From Verrucomicrobiota bacterium (GTDB taxonomy: Bacteria > Verrucomicrobiota > Kiritimatiellia > CAIQIC01 > JAGNIJ01), in contig JAKLGK010000001.1 in the NCBI GenBank assembly GCA_022710725.1, forward strand, positions 239,010-303,009: DNA of 64,000 nucleotides, in the 5' to 3' direction. Below the pieces are notes generated by a model, which worked only from the letters and a program-made list of their open reading frames with translations, was not told the DNA's origin and searched no databases. Position 1 is the stretch's first letter. Each line of letters begins with the position of its first letter. This document shows positions 24,933 through 34,492 of the stretch, piece after piece. The position numbers and the translations under genes were made by a program.

Positions 24933-25952
24933 ATGGGCCGCCGCCTTTCCATCATCATTGTCGCATTCAACGAAGCGCCCAACCTGCCCCGGCTTCAGCC
25001 GTCCATCGCCCGCCTGAAGCGGCCGGCCGGCTGCGAGATCGAGACCGTGCTTGTGGACGGCGGCAGCCGGGACGGCACGGCGCAAGCCGCGCGGGAACGG
25101 GGATTCGACCGCGTGCTCGATGCGCCCGGCGCGAGCATCCCCGTGTGCCGGAATATCGGGCTGAAGGAGTCTTCCGGCGAGTGGATCGCGTTCCTCGACG
25201 CCGACTGCGAGCCGGCGGCGGACTGGGCGGAGCAGGCGGCGGCGCAGCTCGAACACGAACCGCGCGTGATCCTCGGCTGGCCGGTGGAGCCGCCCGCGCC
25301 GATGACGTGGGTGCAGGCGGCGTGGCATTTTCACTGGCAGCACAAGAACCGGGCCATCGAGCAATCCGCGCGCGGCGAGGTCGTGCGGCGCGAGGCCTTC
25401 CGGCTCGTAACGACCCGGAACATGTGGCTGACCCGCAGCGCGGCCGAGGCCCTGGGCGGATTCGACGAGCGGCTGGCCACCGGCGAGGACACCGACTTCG
25501 CCTTCCGGGCGCACCGGGCGGGCATCCCGGTGCTGGGCGTCCCGGCGCTGCGCGTGGTGCACCACGGCGAACCGGCGACGCTCCGGGCGTTTTTCCGGCA
25601 GCAGCTCTGGCACGCCAACCGGTTGAGCTACTCCCGCGTGGACGGGAGCGGCCAGCGGGCGGGCGGCAACGCCCCGCGCTTCGCGAGGCTTTTCGCCGCG
25701 TCGCTGCTGCTTTTCGCGCTGGCGGTCCCGGCGGGATGGCTCGGGCACTGGAGCGGGTGGCTGCTCGCGTTGCCCCTGCCCGTGCTGGTCGCGGGGCCGG
25801 CGGCATGGACCTGCCGCAAGGGAGGGAGTTTCCGGCACTTCCCGGCGTTGTGCGTCCTGTACTTCGCGTACGGACTGGCCCGCGCCATCGACCTGGCGGG
25901 GCTGCACCGGGAAAAGAAAAGCTGGAAGAGCGGAAGCGTCAGCCGGGCCTGA
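24933..25952 (+). CDS. Family 2 glycosyltransferase with C-terminal membrane region
   Basis: A 339-residue GT-A enzyme. The N-terminus RLSIIIVAFNEAPNLPRL, the VDGGSRDGTAQAA block and the DxD motif LDADCEP are present, with a GFDERLATGEDTDFAFR acceptor-side block. Two hydrophobic segments follow (residues ~250-300), anchoring it to the inner membrane. The donor and acceptor sugars are unknown. It is divergent from the nucleotidyltransferase gene and converges on the WecE-like gene, overlapping its 3' end by 14 bp. It marks the beginning of the polysaccharide locus. Confidence 0.88.
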   Translation: MGRRLSIIIVAFNEAPNLPRLQPSIARLKRPAGCEIETVLVDGGSRDGTAQAARERGFDRVLDAPGASIPVCRNIGLKESSGEWIAFLDADCEPAADWAEQAAAQLEHEPRVILGWPVEPPAPMTWVQAAWHFHWQHKNRAIEQSARGEVVRREAFRLVTTRNMWLTRSAAEALGGFDERLATGEDTDFAFRAHRAGIPVLGVPALRVVHHGEPATLRAFFRQQLWHANRLSYSRVDGSGQRAGGNAPRFARLFAASLLLFALAVPAGWLGHWSGWLLALPLPVLVAGPAAWTCRKGGSFRHFPALCVLYFAYGLARAIDLAGLHREKKSWKSGSVSRA

Positions 25953-27081
25953 AGGCCCGCATCGCCTCGATGACTTCCGCCTGGTTGGCCTCGGCCAGGC
26001 CGTTGTGGAAGGGCAGCCGCAGCAGCCGGTCGCACACGGATTCCGTCACGGGGCATTGGCCCGGCTGCCCGCCGAAGGTCCGCCCCATTTTCGACAGGTG
26101 CAGCGGCAGGTAGTGGAACACGCTCGAAATCCCGCGCGCCTTGAGATGCGCCATCAGGGCGTCCCGTTCCTCCGCCGAGGGCAGCAGCAGGTGGAACAGG
26201 GCATACGCCGATTCGCAATGCGCGGGGATCACCGGCAATTGCGCGCCGCGCGCCGCGGCCCAGTCCGCGAGGCCGTCCCGGTACCCGTGCCACAGGGCCT
26301 TGCGCTTCGCCTGGATGGCCGCGCGCTGTTCGAGCTGGGCCAGCAGGAACGCCGCAAGCAGGTCGGACGGCAGGTAGCTCGACCCGATGTCCACCCAGGA
26401 GTACTTGTCCACCTCGCCGCGGAAGAACCGGCCGCGGTCCGTGCCCTTCTCGCGCAGGATCTCGGCGCGCGCCCGCCAGCGGGGCTCGTTGACCAGCAGG
26501 GCGCCGCCCTCGCCGCAGGTGAAGTTCTTGGTCTCGTGGAAGCTCTGCGTCGCCGCCGCGCCGAACGTGCCCAGCCAGCGGCCGCGGTATTTCCCGAACA
26601 GGCCGTGGGCGTTGTCCTCGATCACCGCCACCCCGCGGGCCCGGGCCGCCGCCAGGATGGCGTCCATTTCGCACCCGACGCCGGCGTAGTGGACCACGAC
26701 GACCGCGCGCGCGCGCGGCGTAATCAGCTCCTCCAGCCGCCGCTCGTCCAGGTTCAGCGTGTCGGGCCGGACGTCCGCGAAGACAGGCCGGGCCCCGTGC
26801 AGCGCAAAGGCGTTGGCCGTGGAAACGAAGGAGAAGGAGGGGACGATCACCTCGTCGCCCGGCTTGAGCTCCAGCAGCAGCGCCGTCATCTCCAGCGCGT
26901 GCGTGCAGGACGTGGTCAGCAGGACGTCGGTCGCGCCCAGCTCCTGCTTCAGGAGGTCGCGGCACTTCCGGGTGAACTCGCCGTCGCCGGAGATGTGCCC
27001 GGATTCCAGGGCCCGGGCCATGTTCGCCAGCTCGCGCCCGGCGGCGCGGGGGCTATTGAAGTGGATCCGATGGGGGCTCAT
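25939..27081 (-). CDS. wecE: dTDP-4-amino-4,6-dideoxygalactose transaminase-like (WecE/RffA)
   Basis: A 380-residue DegT/DnrJ/EryC1 aminotransferase. The start HRIHFNSPRAAGRELANMA, the SFSFVSTANAF block, AVIEDNAHGLFGKYRG and the PLP-lysine segment SFHETKNFTCGEGGAL (Lys near 183) closely match WecE/RffA, which makes dTDP-Fuc4N from the 4-keto sugar. The C-terminal HYLPLHLSKMG fits too. None of rmlA, rmlB or the WecD acetyltransferase is in the window, so the precursor must come from elsewhere. It overlaps the upstream AlgX-like gene by 29 bp. Confidence 0.85.
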   Translation of the reverse strand: MSPHRIHFNSPRAAGRELANMARALESGHISGDGEFTRKCRDLLKQELGATDVLLTTSCTHALEMTALLLELKPGDEVIVPSFSFVSTANAFALHGARPVFADVRPDTLNLDERRLEELITPRARAVVVVHYAGVGCEMDAILAAARARGVAVIEDNAHGLFGKYRGRWLGTFGAAATQSFHETKNFTCGEGGALLVNEPRWRARAEILREKGTDRGRFFRGEVDKYSWVDIGSSYLPSDLLAAFLLAQLEQRAAIQAKRKALWHGYRDGLADWAAARGAQLPVIPAHCESAYALFHLLLPSAEERDALMAHLKARGISSVFHYLPLHLSKMGRTFGGQPGQCPVTESVCDRLLRLPFHNGLAEANQAEVIEAMRAFRPG

Positions 27082-28336
27082 GCTTGAGCAGCGCCTGTGT
27101 CTCGGGCAGGGATTGCAGCTCGCGCCAGACCAGCTCGGCCGCGATCCGGATGCCCGCGCTGTTCCAGTGCGTGTCATCCGGCCAGTAGAGCAGCTCGCCG
27201 CGCGCGGCGCGCTCCCGGAACGGCTCGACCAGGTTGACCACCGGGATGTTCTCCGCCCGCAGCCGGCGCTCGATCTCGAGCAGGCAGGACGGCGGCAGTT
27301 CCCGGCCCCCGAGTTCGGCCGGCGGGATCCGCTCCCGGTACGTCGTTTCCTTGTCGGGGATCATCAGGATCACGAGACGGATGCCGCGGCGCGCCATGAA
27401 ATCGCTCGTGTAGCGGATGCCCTCCATGATCTGATCGGGATCGCGCTCGAACGGGTCGCCCAGCGACAGGTCCAACGCAGGCCGGTAGAAAAGGATCGGC
27501 TTTCCGGCCACGTCGCCCGCGGCGGCGAACACCTCGGGCATGATCTTGCCGAACAGCGCGTACCGGATCCGGTTCCAGGCCCGCTGCGAAAGCTGGGCGA
27601 GCGCAGACGTGTCGGGCAGCGCGGTCTTGAGGTTCCCGGGCAACAAGGCCTGCCATACCACGCGCGTCGTCGTGGCCGAAAGGATATAGTTCTCCGCCGG
27701 CTTCAGGCCCTTGTCGCGGATGTCCAGCTGGTACAGCAGGCTGGAGAAGCCGTGCTGGATGACCGACCGCTCGACGAAGCCCCAGACCAGGATCTTCGGC
27801 CGGCGGTGCTGGAACCGGTCGCTGTCCACGAACCGCTCGACGCTCAGGAACGGGCCGACGCCGACCATGGCGCGATTGTAGACCGGCAGGACGGACCGCT
27901 CCGCGAGTTGCACGGCGAACATGTTGGTCATGGGATCGCCGGCGGCCATGAAGCTGTCGCCGACCACGACGACCGGGTGCGCCAGGTCCGGCGGGGCGGG
28001 CAGGTTCCGGAATCCCGCCCCGTCGCAGGTCTGCGGGCCGCCCGGATGGTCCTGCTCGAAGCGCGCGTTGAACGACCGGATGCCCACCAGCCGCGTCAGG
28101 TCGCCGCCGCGGATCCCGGGGACCTCGTTGGTGACATACCGATCGCTCGACTGGTTCAGGGTCCGGACCGCCGACGGCCGGAAGATGAGCCGCTGCTGCC
28201 AGCCGTACCACGTGAAGCGGAGCATCCAGTCGAAGCCCAGGCCCGCAAGCCAGGCCAGGCCGACGACGGCGAGGACCGCCCCGCGCCAGCTCCGGCCTTC
28301 CGCCCAGGTCTGCTCTTTGTCGTTCAGCGTTTCCAT
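27053..28336 (-). CDS. AlgX/AlgJ-like SGNH acetyltransferase-hydrolase
   Basis: A 427-residue protein with one N-terminal span (residues ~19-38) and a periplasmic SGNH domain. The nucleophile block is VVVVGDSFMAAGD (Ser near 128), and the Asp/His pair lies in YWPDDTHWNSAG (near 385-390). Such proteins transfer or remove O-acetyl groups on exopolysaccharides together with an MBOAT protein, which here is the gene directly upstream (13 bp gap). The role is therefore O-acetylation of the polymer made by this locus; this is inference from family and neighbour. It overlaps wecE by 29 bp. Confidence 0.85.
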   Translation of the reverse strand: METLNDKEQTWAEGRSWRGAVLAVVGLAWLAGLGFDWMLRFTWYGWQQRLIFRPSAVRTLNQSSDRYVTNEVPGIRGGDLTRLVGIRSFNARFEQDHPGGPQTCDGAGFRNLPAPPDLAHPVVVVGDSFMAAGDPMTNMFAVQLAERSVLPVYNRAMVGVGPFLSVERFVDSDRFQHRRPKILVWGFVERSVIQHGFSSLLYQLDIRDKGLKPAENYILSATTTRVVWQALLPGNLKTALPDTSALAQLSQRAWNRIRYALFGKIMPEVFAAAGDVAGKPILFYRPALDLSLGDPFERDPDQIMEGIRYTSDFMARRGIRLVILMIPDKETTYRERIPPAELGGRELPPSCLLEIERRLRAENIPVVNLVEPFRERAARGELLYWPDDTHWNSAGIRIAAELVWRELQSLPETQALLKHEPPSDPLQ

Positions 28337-28349
28337 GCCATGCCCGGCG

Positions 28350-29753
28350 TCAGAATTGGAAATAGAGGAACGGCGAACTCGTATTCACCAGGATCGCCCC
28401 CACGCACACCGCATACAGCACGGCCAGGGCGAGCGCCAGCCGCCAACCGTTCCGCCACCGGATCTCCCACGTGTTCCGGAATCCGAAAGCCAGGACCATC
28501 GTCACGGCCAGCATGAGATAGGGCAGGGGCGCCGCGCCGAGGGCGGCCCGGATCCCGTGACCGAGTCCGTGGACGCCGAACAGGCCCTTGAACATCGCGC
28601 CCGCCTCCCCCATCGACGTCGCGCGGAAGAACACCCAGCCGAGCAGCACGAGCAGGAACGTCAGCGCGCGCTGGACGGCCGGCGGCGCCCAGCTCAACAG
28701 TCCTTTCTTGCCGGCCGCCCGCTCGACGGCCAGCAGGATGCCGTGGTAGCCGCCCCACACGACGAATGTCCAGTTGGCGCCGTGCCACAGGCCGCCGAGG
28801 AGCATGGTCAGGAACAGGTTGATGTAGGTCCGCACGGGCCCGAGCCGGTTGCCGCCCAGCGGGATATAGAGGTAGTCGCGCAGCCAGCTCGACAGCGTGA
28901 TGTGCCAGCGCCGCCAGAAATCGGTGATGGACACGGCCTGGTACGGCGAATTGAAATTCTGCGGCATGCGGAAGCCCAGCATCAGGCCGAGGCCGACCGC
29001 CATGTCCGAGTAGCCGCTGAAGTCAAAATAGATCTGCATCGCGTAGCCCAGCATCCCCGTCCAGGCCGTGAACAGGCCGGGCGCCGCCTGCTCGAAGGCG
29101 GGCGCGACGAGCGTCGCCACGCCGTCGGCCAGCAGGACCTTCTTGGCCAGTCCGAGCACGAAGAATGCGACGCCCAGCGAGAACTTGGCCAGCGTATGCG
29201 TCCGCTCGATGAGCTGCTCCGCCAGATCGCGGTACCGCACGATCGGCCCCGCGATCAACTGCGGGTACAGGGCTACGAAGCAGGCAAAATCGACGAAGGT
29301 GCGCGCCGGCCGGGCCATGCCCAGGTAGATGTCGATCGCGTAGCTCATGCTTTGGAACGTGTAGAACGAGATGCCGACCGGCAGCACGATGTGGAGCAGC
29401 GGCAGGATCGGTTCCGGAGCGCCGAGGAATGAGGCGACATGGTTCGCCGTCCGCGCCGCCAGGTCGAAGTACTTGAAAAAACCCAGCAGGGACAGGCCGG
29501 AGACGATGGACGCGACCAGCCAGCGACGGCGGACGCGGGGCGTCTTCGCGGCGCCGATGCCGCGGCCGGCCGCGTAATCGATCGTGGTGGACAGCAGCAT
29601 CAGCGCGCAGAACCGGTAGTCCCACCAGCCGTAGAACAGGTAGCTCGTGACGGTCAGGAACAGCAGGCGCGCGCGCTTCGGGAGCAGCACGTAGTAGCCC
29701 AGCAGGACCGCGGGCAGGAAGAGGAACAGGAACTCGTAGCTGTTGAAGAGCAT
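28350..29753 (-). CDS. MBOAT-family O-acyltransferase (AlgI-like)
   Basis: A 467-residue polytopic membrane protein. It begins MLFNSYEFLFLFLPAVLLGYY, as AlgI proteins do. It contains the conserved YFDFSGYSDMAVGLGLMLGF, FWRRWHITLSSWLRDYLYIPLGG and the presumed catalytic His in LLGGLWHGANWTF (near 324). AlgI moves acetyl groups across the inner membrane for polysaccharide O-acetylation and works with AlgJ/AlgX-type partners, and the following gene is such a partner. Nonamer repeat N1 lies just upstream of the start, and I see no strong ribosome site. Confidence 0.93.
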   Translation of the reverse strand: MLFNSYEFLFLFLPAVLLGYYVLLPKRARLLFLTVTSYLFYGWWDYRFCALMLLSTTIDYAAGRGIGAAKTPRVRRRWLVASIVSGLSLLGFFKYFDLAARTANHVASFLGAPEPILPLLHIVLPVGISFYTFQSMSYAIDIYLGMARPARTFVDFACFVALYPQLIAGPIVRYRDLAEQLIERTHTLAKFSLGVAFFVLGLAKKVLLADGVATLVAPAFEQAAPGLFTAWTGMLGYAMQIYFDFSGYSDMAVGLGLMLGFRMPQNFNSPYQAVSITDFWRRWHITLSSWLRDYLYIPLGGNRLGPVRTYINLFLTMLLGGLWHGANWTFVVWGGYHGILLAVERAAGKKGLLSWAPPAVQRALTFLLVLLGWVFFRATSMGEAGAMFKGLFGVHGLGHGIRAALGAAPLPYLMLAVTMVLAFGFRNTWEIRWRNGWRLALALAVLYAVCVGAILVNTSSPFLYFQF

Positions 29754-29763
29754 TTGCGAAAAT

Positions 29764-29860
29764 GGAACAGGAGTCAACGGAGAGAACAGAGATTTCGGAT
29801 CCCCTCCGTTACCGCCTGTCTATCTCTTCTTTCTTCCGTTCTTCCGTTACCGCCAGCCGA
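29764..29860. repeat. Nonamer-periodic repeat N1
   Basis: Tandem 9-mers of the type NNAACNGAG (29765-29791) face opposed 9-mers of the type CTCCGTTNN (from 29804), forming an imperfect hairpin. The distal part encodes the last residues of the acyltransferase gene ending at 29809. Confidence 0.7.
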
Positions 29861-30513
29861 CGACGGTCCCAGGTGACGCCGCTCCGGATGACCCGCGCCG
29901 GCGCGCCGACCGCCAGGCTGCCGGCCGGGATATCCCCGGTCACCAGCGCCTGCGCCCCGACGACCGCGCGGTCGCCGATGGCCGCGCCCTTGAGCACCGT
30001 GACGCCGCGGCCCAGCCAGACGTGGTCGCCCAGGCGGATGTCCTTCGCCGGGTTCAGCCGCGCGCCGGTCGCCGCGTCCAGCACGGAGTGCATGTCGCCG
30101 CTGCGCAGCCCGACGGCCTCGGACAACATGCAATCCGCGCCCAGGACGACTCGCGCGCCCTCGTACGCGCCCAGGTAGGCGTCCTCGATGGTCGTGCCGG
30201 CGCCGATCTCCATCGCGCTGCCACGGTCCTCCAGCTTGATCTTGCCGGCCGCGATCGAGCAGCCCGCGCCGATGGACAGCCGGTGGCCGTCGCCGCGGAC
30301 CAGGATGTCCAGGTTCGCCAGGCGCGCCCCCTCGCCCACCTCGATCCGGTTGTCGTTCCCGCCTATGCAGACGCGAACGCGGGTCAGCAGGCCGCGCGAG
30401 CAGTCCAGCCGGTTGCCCGATCCGCGCACGGCATAACGGTTCCCGCCCAGCCACGTGTTCACGAGCCGGCGCAGGCCCGAGCCCGCGATCCATTCTTTGA
30501 TGCCCTGTTTCAT
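29809..30513 (-). CDS. Hexapeptide-repeat acyltransferase
   Basis: A 234-residue left-handed beta-helix transferase. Hexad repeats run from about residue 45 to 215, with the acetyl-CoA-site block IRLGDHVWLGRGVTVLKGAAIGD and the closing AGSLAVGAPARVIR. It probably acetylates a sugar or amino sugar of the polymer; the substrate is unknown. The C-terminal tail VTEERKKEEIDRR comes from repeat N1 and extends the normal family end. The start overlaps the asnB stop (ATGA), indicating translational coupling. Confidence 0.85.
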   Translation of the reverse strand: MKQGIKEWIAGSGLRRLVNTWLGGNRYAVRGSGNRLDCSRGLLTRVRVCIGGNDNRIEVGEGARLANLDILVRGDGHRLSIGAGCSIAAGKIKLEDRGSAMEIGAGTTIEDAYLGAYEGARVVLGADCMLSEAVGLRSGDMHSVLDAATGARLNPAKDIRLGDHVWLGRGVTVLKGAAIGDRAVVGAQALVTGDIPAGSLAVGAPARVIRSGVTWDRRRLAVTEERKKEEIDRR

Positions 30514-32381
30514 GCGCCGGCCTCCGGCCGGAAGTGCTCCAATGTAGCAAAGGCCGTCCATTGTAGGAAGTTCACACCGACGCGGTCCTCCGGGAACAGC
30601 ATCGCGGCCGCCTCGGGCCGGAACCACGGGTTCGCCCACTGCTCCCAGCGCGCCTTCAGGCGGCGCCCGGCCTCGCCCCGGCACCAGTGCTCCCACGGGA
30701 TCCCGAATCCCCGCTTGGGCCGGTCGTACAATTCCTCGGGCACGTAGCGCTGGAGCAGAAGCCGGAGGATCCGCTTGCCGCGCCCCTCCGGCTCGAACTT
30801 CAGGCGGTCGGGCAGGCGCGCGGCGAACTCCACGACCCGGTAATCCAGCAGCGGACTCCGGCACTCCAGGGCGTGCGCCATGCTGACCGTATCGACCTTC
30901 CGCAGAAAATCGTCCGGCAGCCAGGTCTTCACGAGCAGGTACTGCACCCGGCTCAACACGTCGGCCCCGGCGGTCCGCGCCATCCAGCGGGCGCGGTCCG
31001 CGACGGCCTCGCCGTGCGGCACGCCGCGCAGGAATTCCGGCGTGAACAGCTCGAGGCGGCGCTTCCGCGAGAGCTGGCTGTCCAGGTTCAGGAACCCGCG
31101 CTCGAACCCCAGCAGCCGCTGCTTGAATTCCCAGAGCCGCTCGCGCAGGCCCATCGGACGCCGCAGCCGCCGCCGGTGCTCCGCGGAGCCCCACATGCGC
31201 GCGGCCTGGCGGATGTAGTCGTACCCGGCGAACGACTCGTCGCCGCCGTCGCCGGTCAGCGCCACGGTGACGAACTTCCGGGACAGCTTGGAGACGTAAT
31301 AGGTCGGCACGGCGGACGAATCGCCGAAGGGCTCGTCGAACTGGCGCGCAATGCGGCCGGCCTCGCCGAAGAGGTCGTCCGTGACGCAGAGCGTTTCGTT
31401 CTTCAGCCCCAGGTGCTCCGCGACGGCGCGGGCGAGCGGGGCCTCGTTGAAGGCGTCCTCCCGGAACCCGATGGTGTAGGAATGGATCCGCCCGCCCGTG
31501 ATGTCGGCGGCGAGCGCGGCGATCAGGGAGGAGTCCACGCCGCCCGAGAGGAACAGGCCGACCGGCACGTCGGAGACCAGGCGCAGGCGGATCGCGTCGC
31601 GGAGCAGCGCGTCGAGCTCGTCGACCCAGTCGCCGTCCGCCCGGTTGTCGGCCGGCGCGCCGCGGAAGACGGCGTCCCAGTACTCGCGCTGCTCCAGCTT
31701 CCCGTTCTCGAACACCGCGTAGCGCGCCGGCGGCAGCTTCCGGACCTGCTCGAAGAGCGTGCGCTCGCCGACGGTGACGCCGAAGGTCCAGACCTGGTCC
31801 AGCGCCACGAGGTCCAGCCGCGCGTCGTCCACGAGGCCGCCCGCCCGGAGGGCCTTGATCTCCGAGGCGAAGGCGAGTCCCTGGCCGGGCTGCCACGCGT
31901 AGAAGAGCGGCTTCTTGCCCAGCCGGTCGCGGGCGAGGATGAGCCGGCAGCGGCGCGCGTCCCAGAGCGCGAGGGCGAACATCCCGTTGATCCGGCGCAG
32001 GGTCTCCTCGATCCCGTGCTGCTCGTAGAGGTGCAGGATCGTTTCCGTGTCGGAATGCGACCGGAAGACGTGGCCCTGCGCCTCGAGCTCCGCGCGATAG
32101 TCGCCGAAGTTGTAGAACTCGCCGTTGAAGACGATCCAGGCCGTGCCGTCCTCGTTGGACATCGGCTGGCGGCCGGCCGGGGACAGGTCGATGATGCTCA
32201 AGCGCCGGTGGGCCAGGCCGGCGGCGGCGACCGCGTCCGGCGCGGCGTCCTCCCCCGCGGCGGTCCACGCCTTCAGCCCGTGGTCGTCGGGCCCGCGGTG
32301 CGCGATCGCGTCCCGCATCCGGGCCAGCCGTTCCGGGGTCAGGCCGAGTCCTTCGCCGATGAATCCTGCAATGCCGCACAT
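30510..32381 (-). CDS. asnB: Asparagine synthase (glutamine-hydrolysing) family, copy 1
   Basis: A 623-residue amidotransferase. Cys2 of MCGIAGF is the glutaminase nucleophile. The N-terminal Ntn domain shows HRRLSIIDLSPAGRQPM and NGEFYNF. The synthetase domain has the pyrophosphate loop FLSGGVDSSLIAAL (near 279) and LTGDGGDESFAGY. In surface-polysaccharide loci such proteins often amidate uronic acids or other carboxylates rather than aspartate (known for related loci, inferred here). It is coupled to the next acyltransferase by ATGA and lies 4 bp after the membrane protein gene. Confidence 0.9.
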   Translation of the reverse strand: MCGIAGFIGEGLGLTPERLARMRDAIAHRGPDDHGLKAWTAAGEDAAPDAVAAAGLAHRRLSIIDLSPAGRQPMSNEDGTAWIVFNGEFYNFGDYRAELEAQGHVFRSHSDTETILHLYEQHGIEETLRRINGMFALALWDARRCRLILARDRLGKKPLFYAWQPGQGLAFASEIKALRAGGLVDDARLDLVALDQVWTFGVTVGERTLFEQVRKLPPARYAVFENGKLEQREYWDAVFRGAPADNRADGDWVDELDALLRDAIRLRLVSDVPVGLFLSGGVDSSLIAALAADITGGRIHSYTIGFREDAFNEAPLARAVAEHLGLKNETLCVTDDLFGEAGRIARQFDEPFGDSSAVPTYYVSKLSRKFVTVALTGDGGDESFAGYDYIRQAARMWGSAEHRRRLRRPMGLRERLWEFKQRLLGFERGFLNLDSQLSRKRRLELFTPEFLRGVPHGEAVADRARWMARTAGADVLSRVQYLLVKTWLPDDFLRKVDTVSMAHALECRSPLLDYRVVEFAARLPDRLKFEPEGRGKRILRLLLQRYVPEELYDRPKRGFGIPWEHWCRGEAGRRLKARWEQWANPWFRPEAAAMLFPEDRVGVNFLQWTAFATLEHFRPEAGA

Positions 32382-32385
32382 GGGG

Positions 32386-33954
32386 TCAGAGCCGGTAGAC
32401 GTCGTACGCGTCGTTGGAGAACAGCCGTTCGAGCGAGGCGAAATCGTACTTCAGGTCGGGCCGCACGGCGCGGATCTCGTCGGGGTGCCGGGCGACCACG
32501 TACTGCACGCCCGCCGCCCGCCAGAACGCCCAGTCCGCCCGCGGCCAGGGATAGCCGTCGCAATGGTGCTCCAGCTTCTCGACGAACAGGTCCATGTCCG
32601 CCATGATGTCCGCGAACCGGTGCGGCAGCAGCGAGGCGACGGGGCCCAGCACCAGTTCCTCCGGCGCGCCGAGCAGCACGGCGCCGGCGGGCAGTCCGCC
32701 CAGGAACCCGGCCAGCTCGCGCCGCGCGTCCCGCACGAGCCCCGCCGACCGGGCATGCGACCGGAGCGCATGGGCGAAGATCACGATCGTGACCAGCGCA
32801 TAGAGAACCAAGCCGGCGGCCAAGAGACCGGAGACCGGCCGGGAGACCAGCCCCAGGCCGACCAGCAGCGCGGCCGGCGCGATGCTGTACCCCGCGTAGC
32901 GCTCGGCCTCGCCGAGGAACCGGGCGTGGCGCCACGAGGTGAGCAGGAAGGGCAGCACCCAGACCCAGGCCCAGCCCAGCAGCCAACGGTAGAGCAGGAT
33001 TCCGCGGAACGAACCGCCCGCGCACAGCACGGCGAGCAGGAGGAACAGCACGCCGCGCGTCGCCATCTGCAGGTACGTGTTATGGAAATAGAAGTCGGAC
33101 GCCGCGGAGGCCGCGGCCCGCGAGAAGAGACCGTGTCCCCGGACCGTCGCGGCCAGCAACCGCACATCCTGCCAGCGGTTACGGTTGGCGACCGTGCCGA
33201 AAGTATACTGCAGCTTGCGGCGGAAGTAATCGAGGTGCCGGACCTGGCCGCGCAGGACATGCCGATATCGCCCGGCGGATAGCGCTAACGCCACGGGGAG
33301 AGAGGCCAGAGGCACCAGCCACAACCGGTGCAGTCCCGGCAGGAAGGACAGCAAGGGCATGAAGAACAGCATCACCTGGACGGCGAACTTGCTGGACAGC
33401 AGGACCCCGGCGCCGGCCAGGACCGAGACGGCCGCCCAGGCCCAGGAGGACAGATACGCGGCCAGGAGAGCGCTCCCGAGCGAGATCGTGAACAGCAATT
33501 CACCGAACGGGCGCGGCGTGATCTCGAAGGCGCGCGGGCCGACCCCGTGCGCCAGCATCGCGGGATTCAACCCGTAGAGCGCGGCGCACACGAAACCCGT
33601 CCAGGCCGGATCGGCGCCCGGCGCGAACCGCCCGGCCAGCGCGCGGCCGGCTAGGAACACCAGCCCGGTCTGCGCGGCATCCGCCAGCGCGCTCGGCAGG
33701 GCCGGCAAGCGACGCAGCCACGACTCCGGGAAGAGCGCTATGAACTGGTGGTACAACCACGGGTAGCCGACGGTCCGGTCGAAGAGGCAGGCCTCCAGCC
33801 GGGCGGGCGGCCTGAACCCGCCGCGCCGGATCTCGCGGCGCAGGAGCAGATGAAAGCCCGCGTCCGAGCCGATCTGCGGATGACGCCACGACGGCCAGAG
33901 GCGCGCCGTCAGCACCGCCGCCAGGACCAGGAGCAGCAGGAGAGCTTCGTTCAT
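32386..33954 (-). CDS. Large polytopic membrane protein, GT39/polymerase-like, unknown
   Basis: A 522-residue protein with about ten hydrophobic spans and a C-terminal soluble part (residues ~400-520). The N-terminal periplasmic-loop text HPQIGSDAGFHLLLRREI and RTVGYPWLYHQFIALFP recalls GT-C transferases and O-antigen polymerases, which use an early acidic loop residue. I do not recognise a specific family. The chosen ATG is 33954; a TTG at 33960 is possible. It sits between an acyltransferase and asnB, so it is a candidate Wzy-type polymerase or lipid-linked sugar transferase. No separate Wzy was recognised in the window. Confidence 0.7.
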   Translation of the reverse strand: MNEALLLLLVLAAVLTARLWPSWRHPQIGSDAGFHLLLRREIRRGGFRPPARLEACLFDRTVGYPWLYHQFIALFPESWLRRLPALPSALADAAQTGLVFLAGRALAGRFAPGADPAWTGFVCAALYGLNPAMLAHGVGPRAFEITPRPFGELLFTISLGSALLAAYLSSWAWAAVSVLAGAGVLLSSKFAVQVMLFFMPLLSFLPGLHRLWLVPLASLPVALALSAGRYRHVLRGQVRHLDYFRRKLQYTFGTVANRNRWQDVRLLAATVRGHGLFSRAAASAASDFYFHNTYLQMATRGVLFLLLAVLCAGGSFRGILLYRWLLGWAWVWVLPFLLTSWRHARFLGEAERYAGYSIAPAALLVGLGLVSRPVSGLLAAGLVLYALVTIVIFAHALRSHARSAGLVRDARRELAGFLGGLPAGAVLLGAPEELVLGPVASLLPHRFADIMADMDLFVEKLEHHCDGYPWPRADWAFWRAAGVQYVVARHPDEIRAVRPDLKYDFASLERLFSNDAYDVYRL

Positions 33955-33975
33955 GTCCAAGCCGCCGCTACCGAC

Positions 33976-34491
33976 TCAACCGACCGGGCCGACCACCTTG
34001 CACGGCGTGCCGTACGCCTTGTGGCCGGCGGGGATGTCGTGGAGGACGAGGCTGTTCGCGCCGATGATGCAGCCGTCGCCGATGGTCACGCCCTTGGCGA
34101 CAACGACGTTCGGGCCGAGGTAGCAGCGCGAGCCGATGCGCGTGGGTTGCCGCACGATTTCCTTCTGCCCGCCGCTGACCGCCCAGTCCACGCTGTCGTG
34201 CGTGTAAATCTGCACGCCGGCCGAGATCGAGCAGTAGTCGCCGATGGCCAGGCCGCCCGAGCCGTCCAGGATGACGCCCGGCCCGATCCATGTGCGGGCG
34301 CCCACCTGGACATCGCCCATGACGATCGCGCTGTCGTAGATGCTGGCGCCCTCGCCGAAGCCCAGCAGCCGGGCTTTTTCCCAGCGGTCGACGACGTAGT
34401 CGCCGAAGGGCAGCGTCCGCTTCCACTTTTTCTGCACCTCGGCCTGCCGCCGGGACCAGAACCGCTTGAGCAATCCGCGGATACCGTTCAT
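33976..34491 (-). CDS. Maltose-O-acetyltransferase-type hexapeptide acyltransferase
   Basis: A 171-residue left-handed beta-helix protein. The core runs [31 protein letters not shown], then [30 protein letters not shown] and the terminal GTPCKVVG. The THDS segment carries the likely catalytic His. It starts 1 bp after the stop of the upstream GT4 gene, so the two are tightly linked. Likely an O- or N-acetyltransferase for a sugar of the polymer. Confidence 0.87.
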   Translation of the reverse strand: MNGIRGLLKRFWSRRQAEVQKKWKRTLPFGDYVVDRWEKARLLGFGEGASIYDSAIVMGDVQVGARTWIGPGVILDGSGGLAIGDYCSISAGVQIYTHDSVDWAVSGGQKEIVRQPTRIGSRCYLGPNVVVAKGVTIGDGCIIGANSLVLHDIPAGHKAYGTPCKVVGPVG

Positions 34492-34492
34492 A

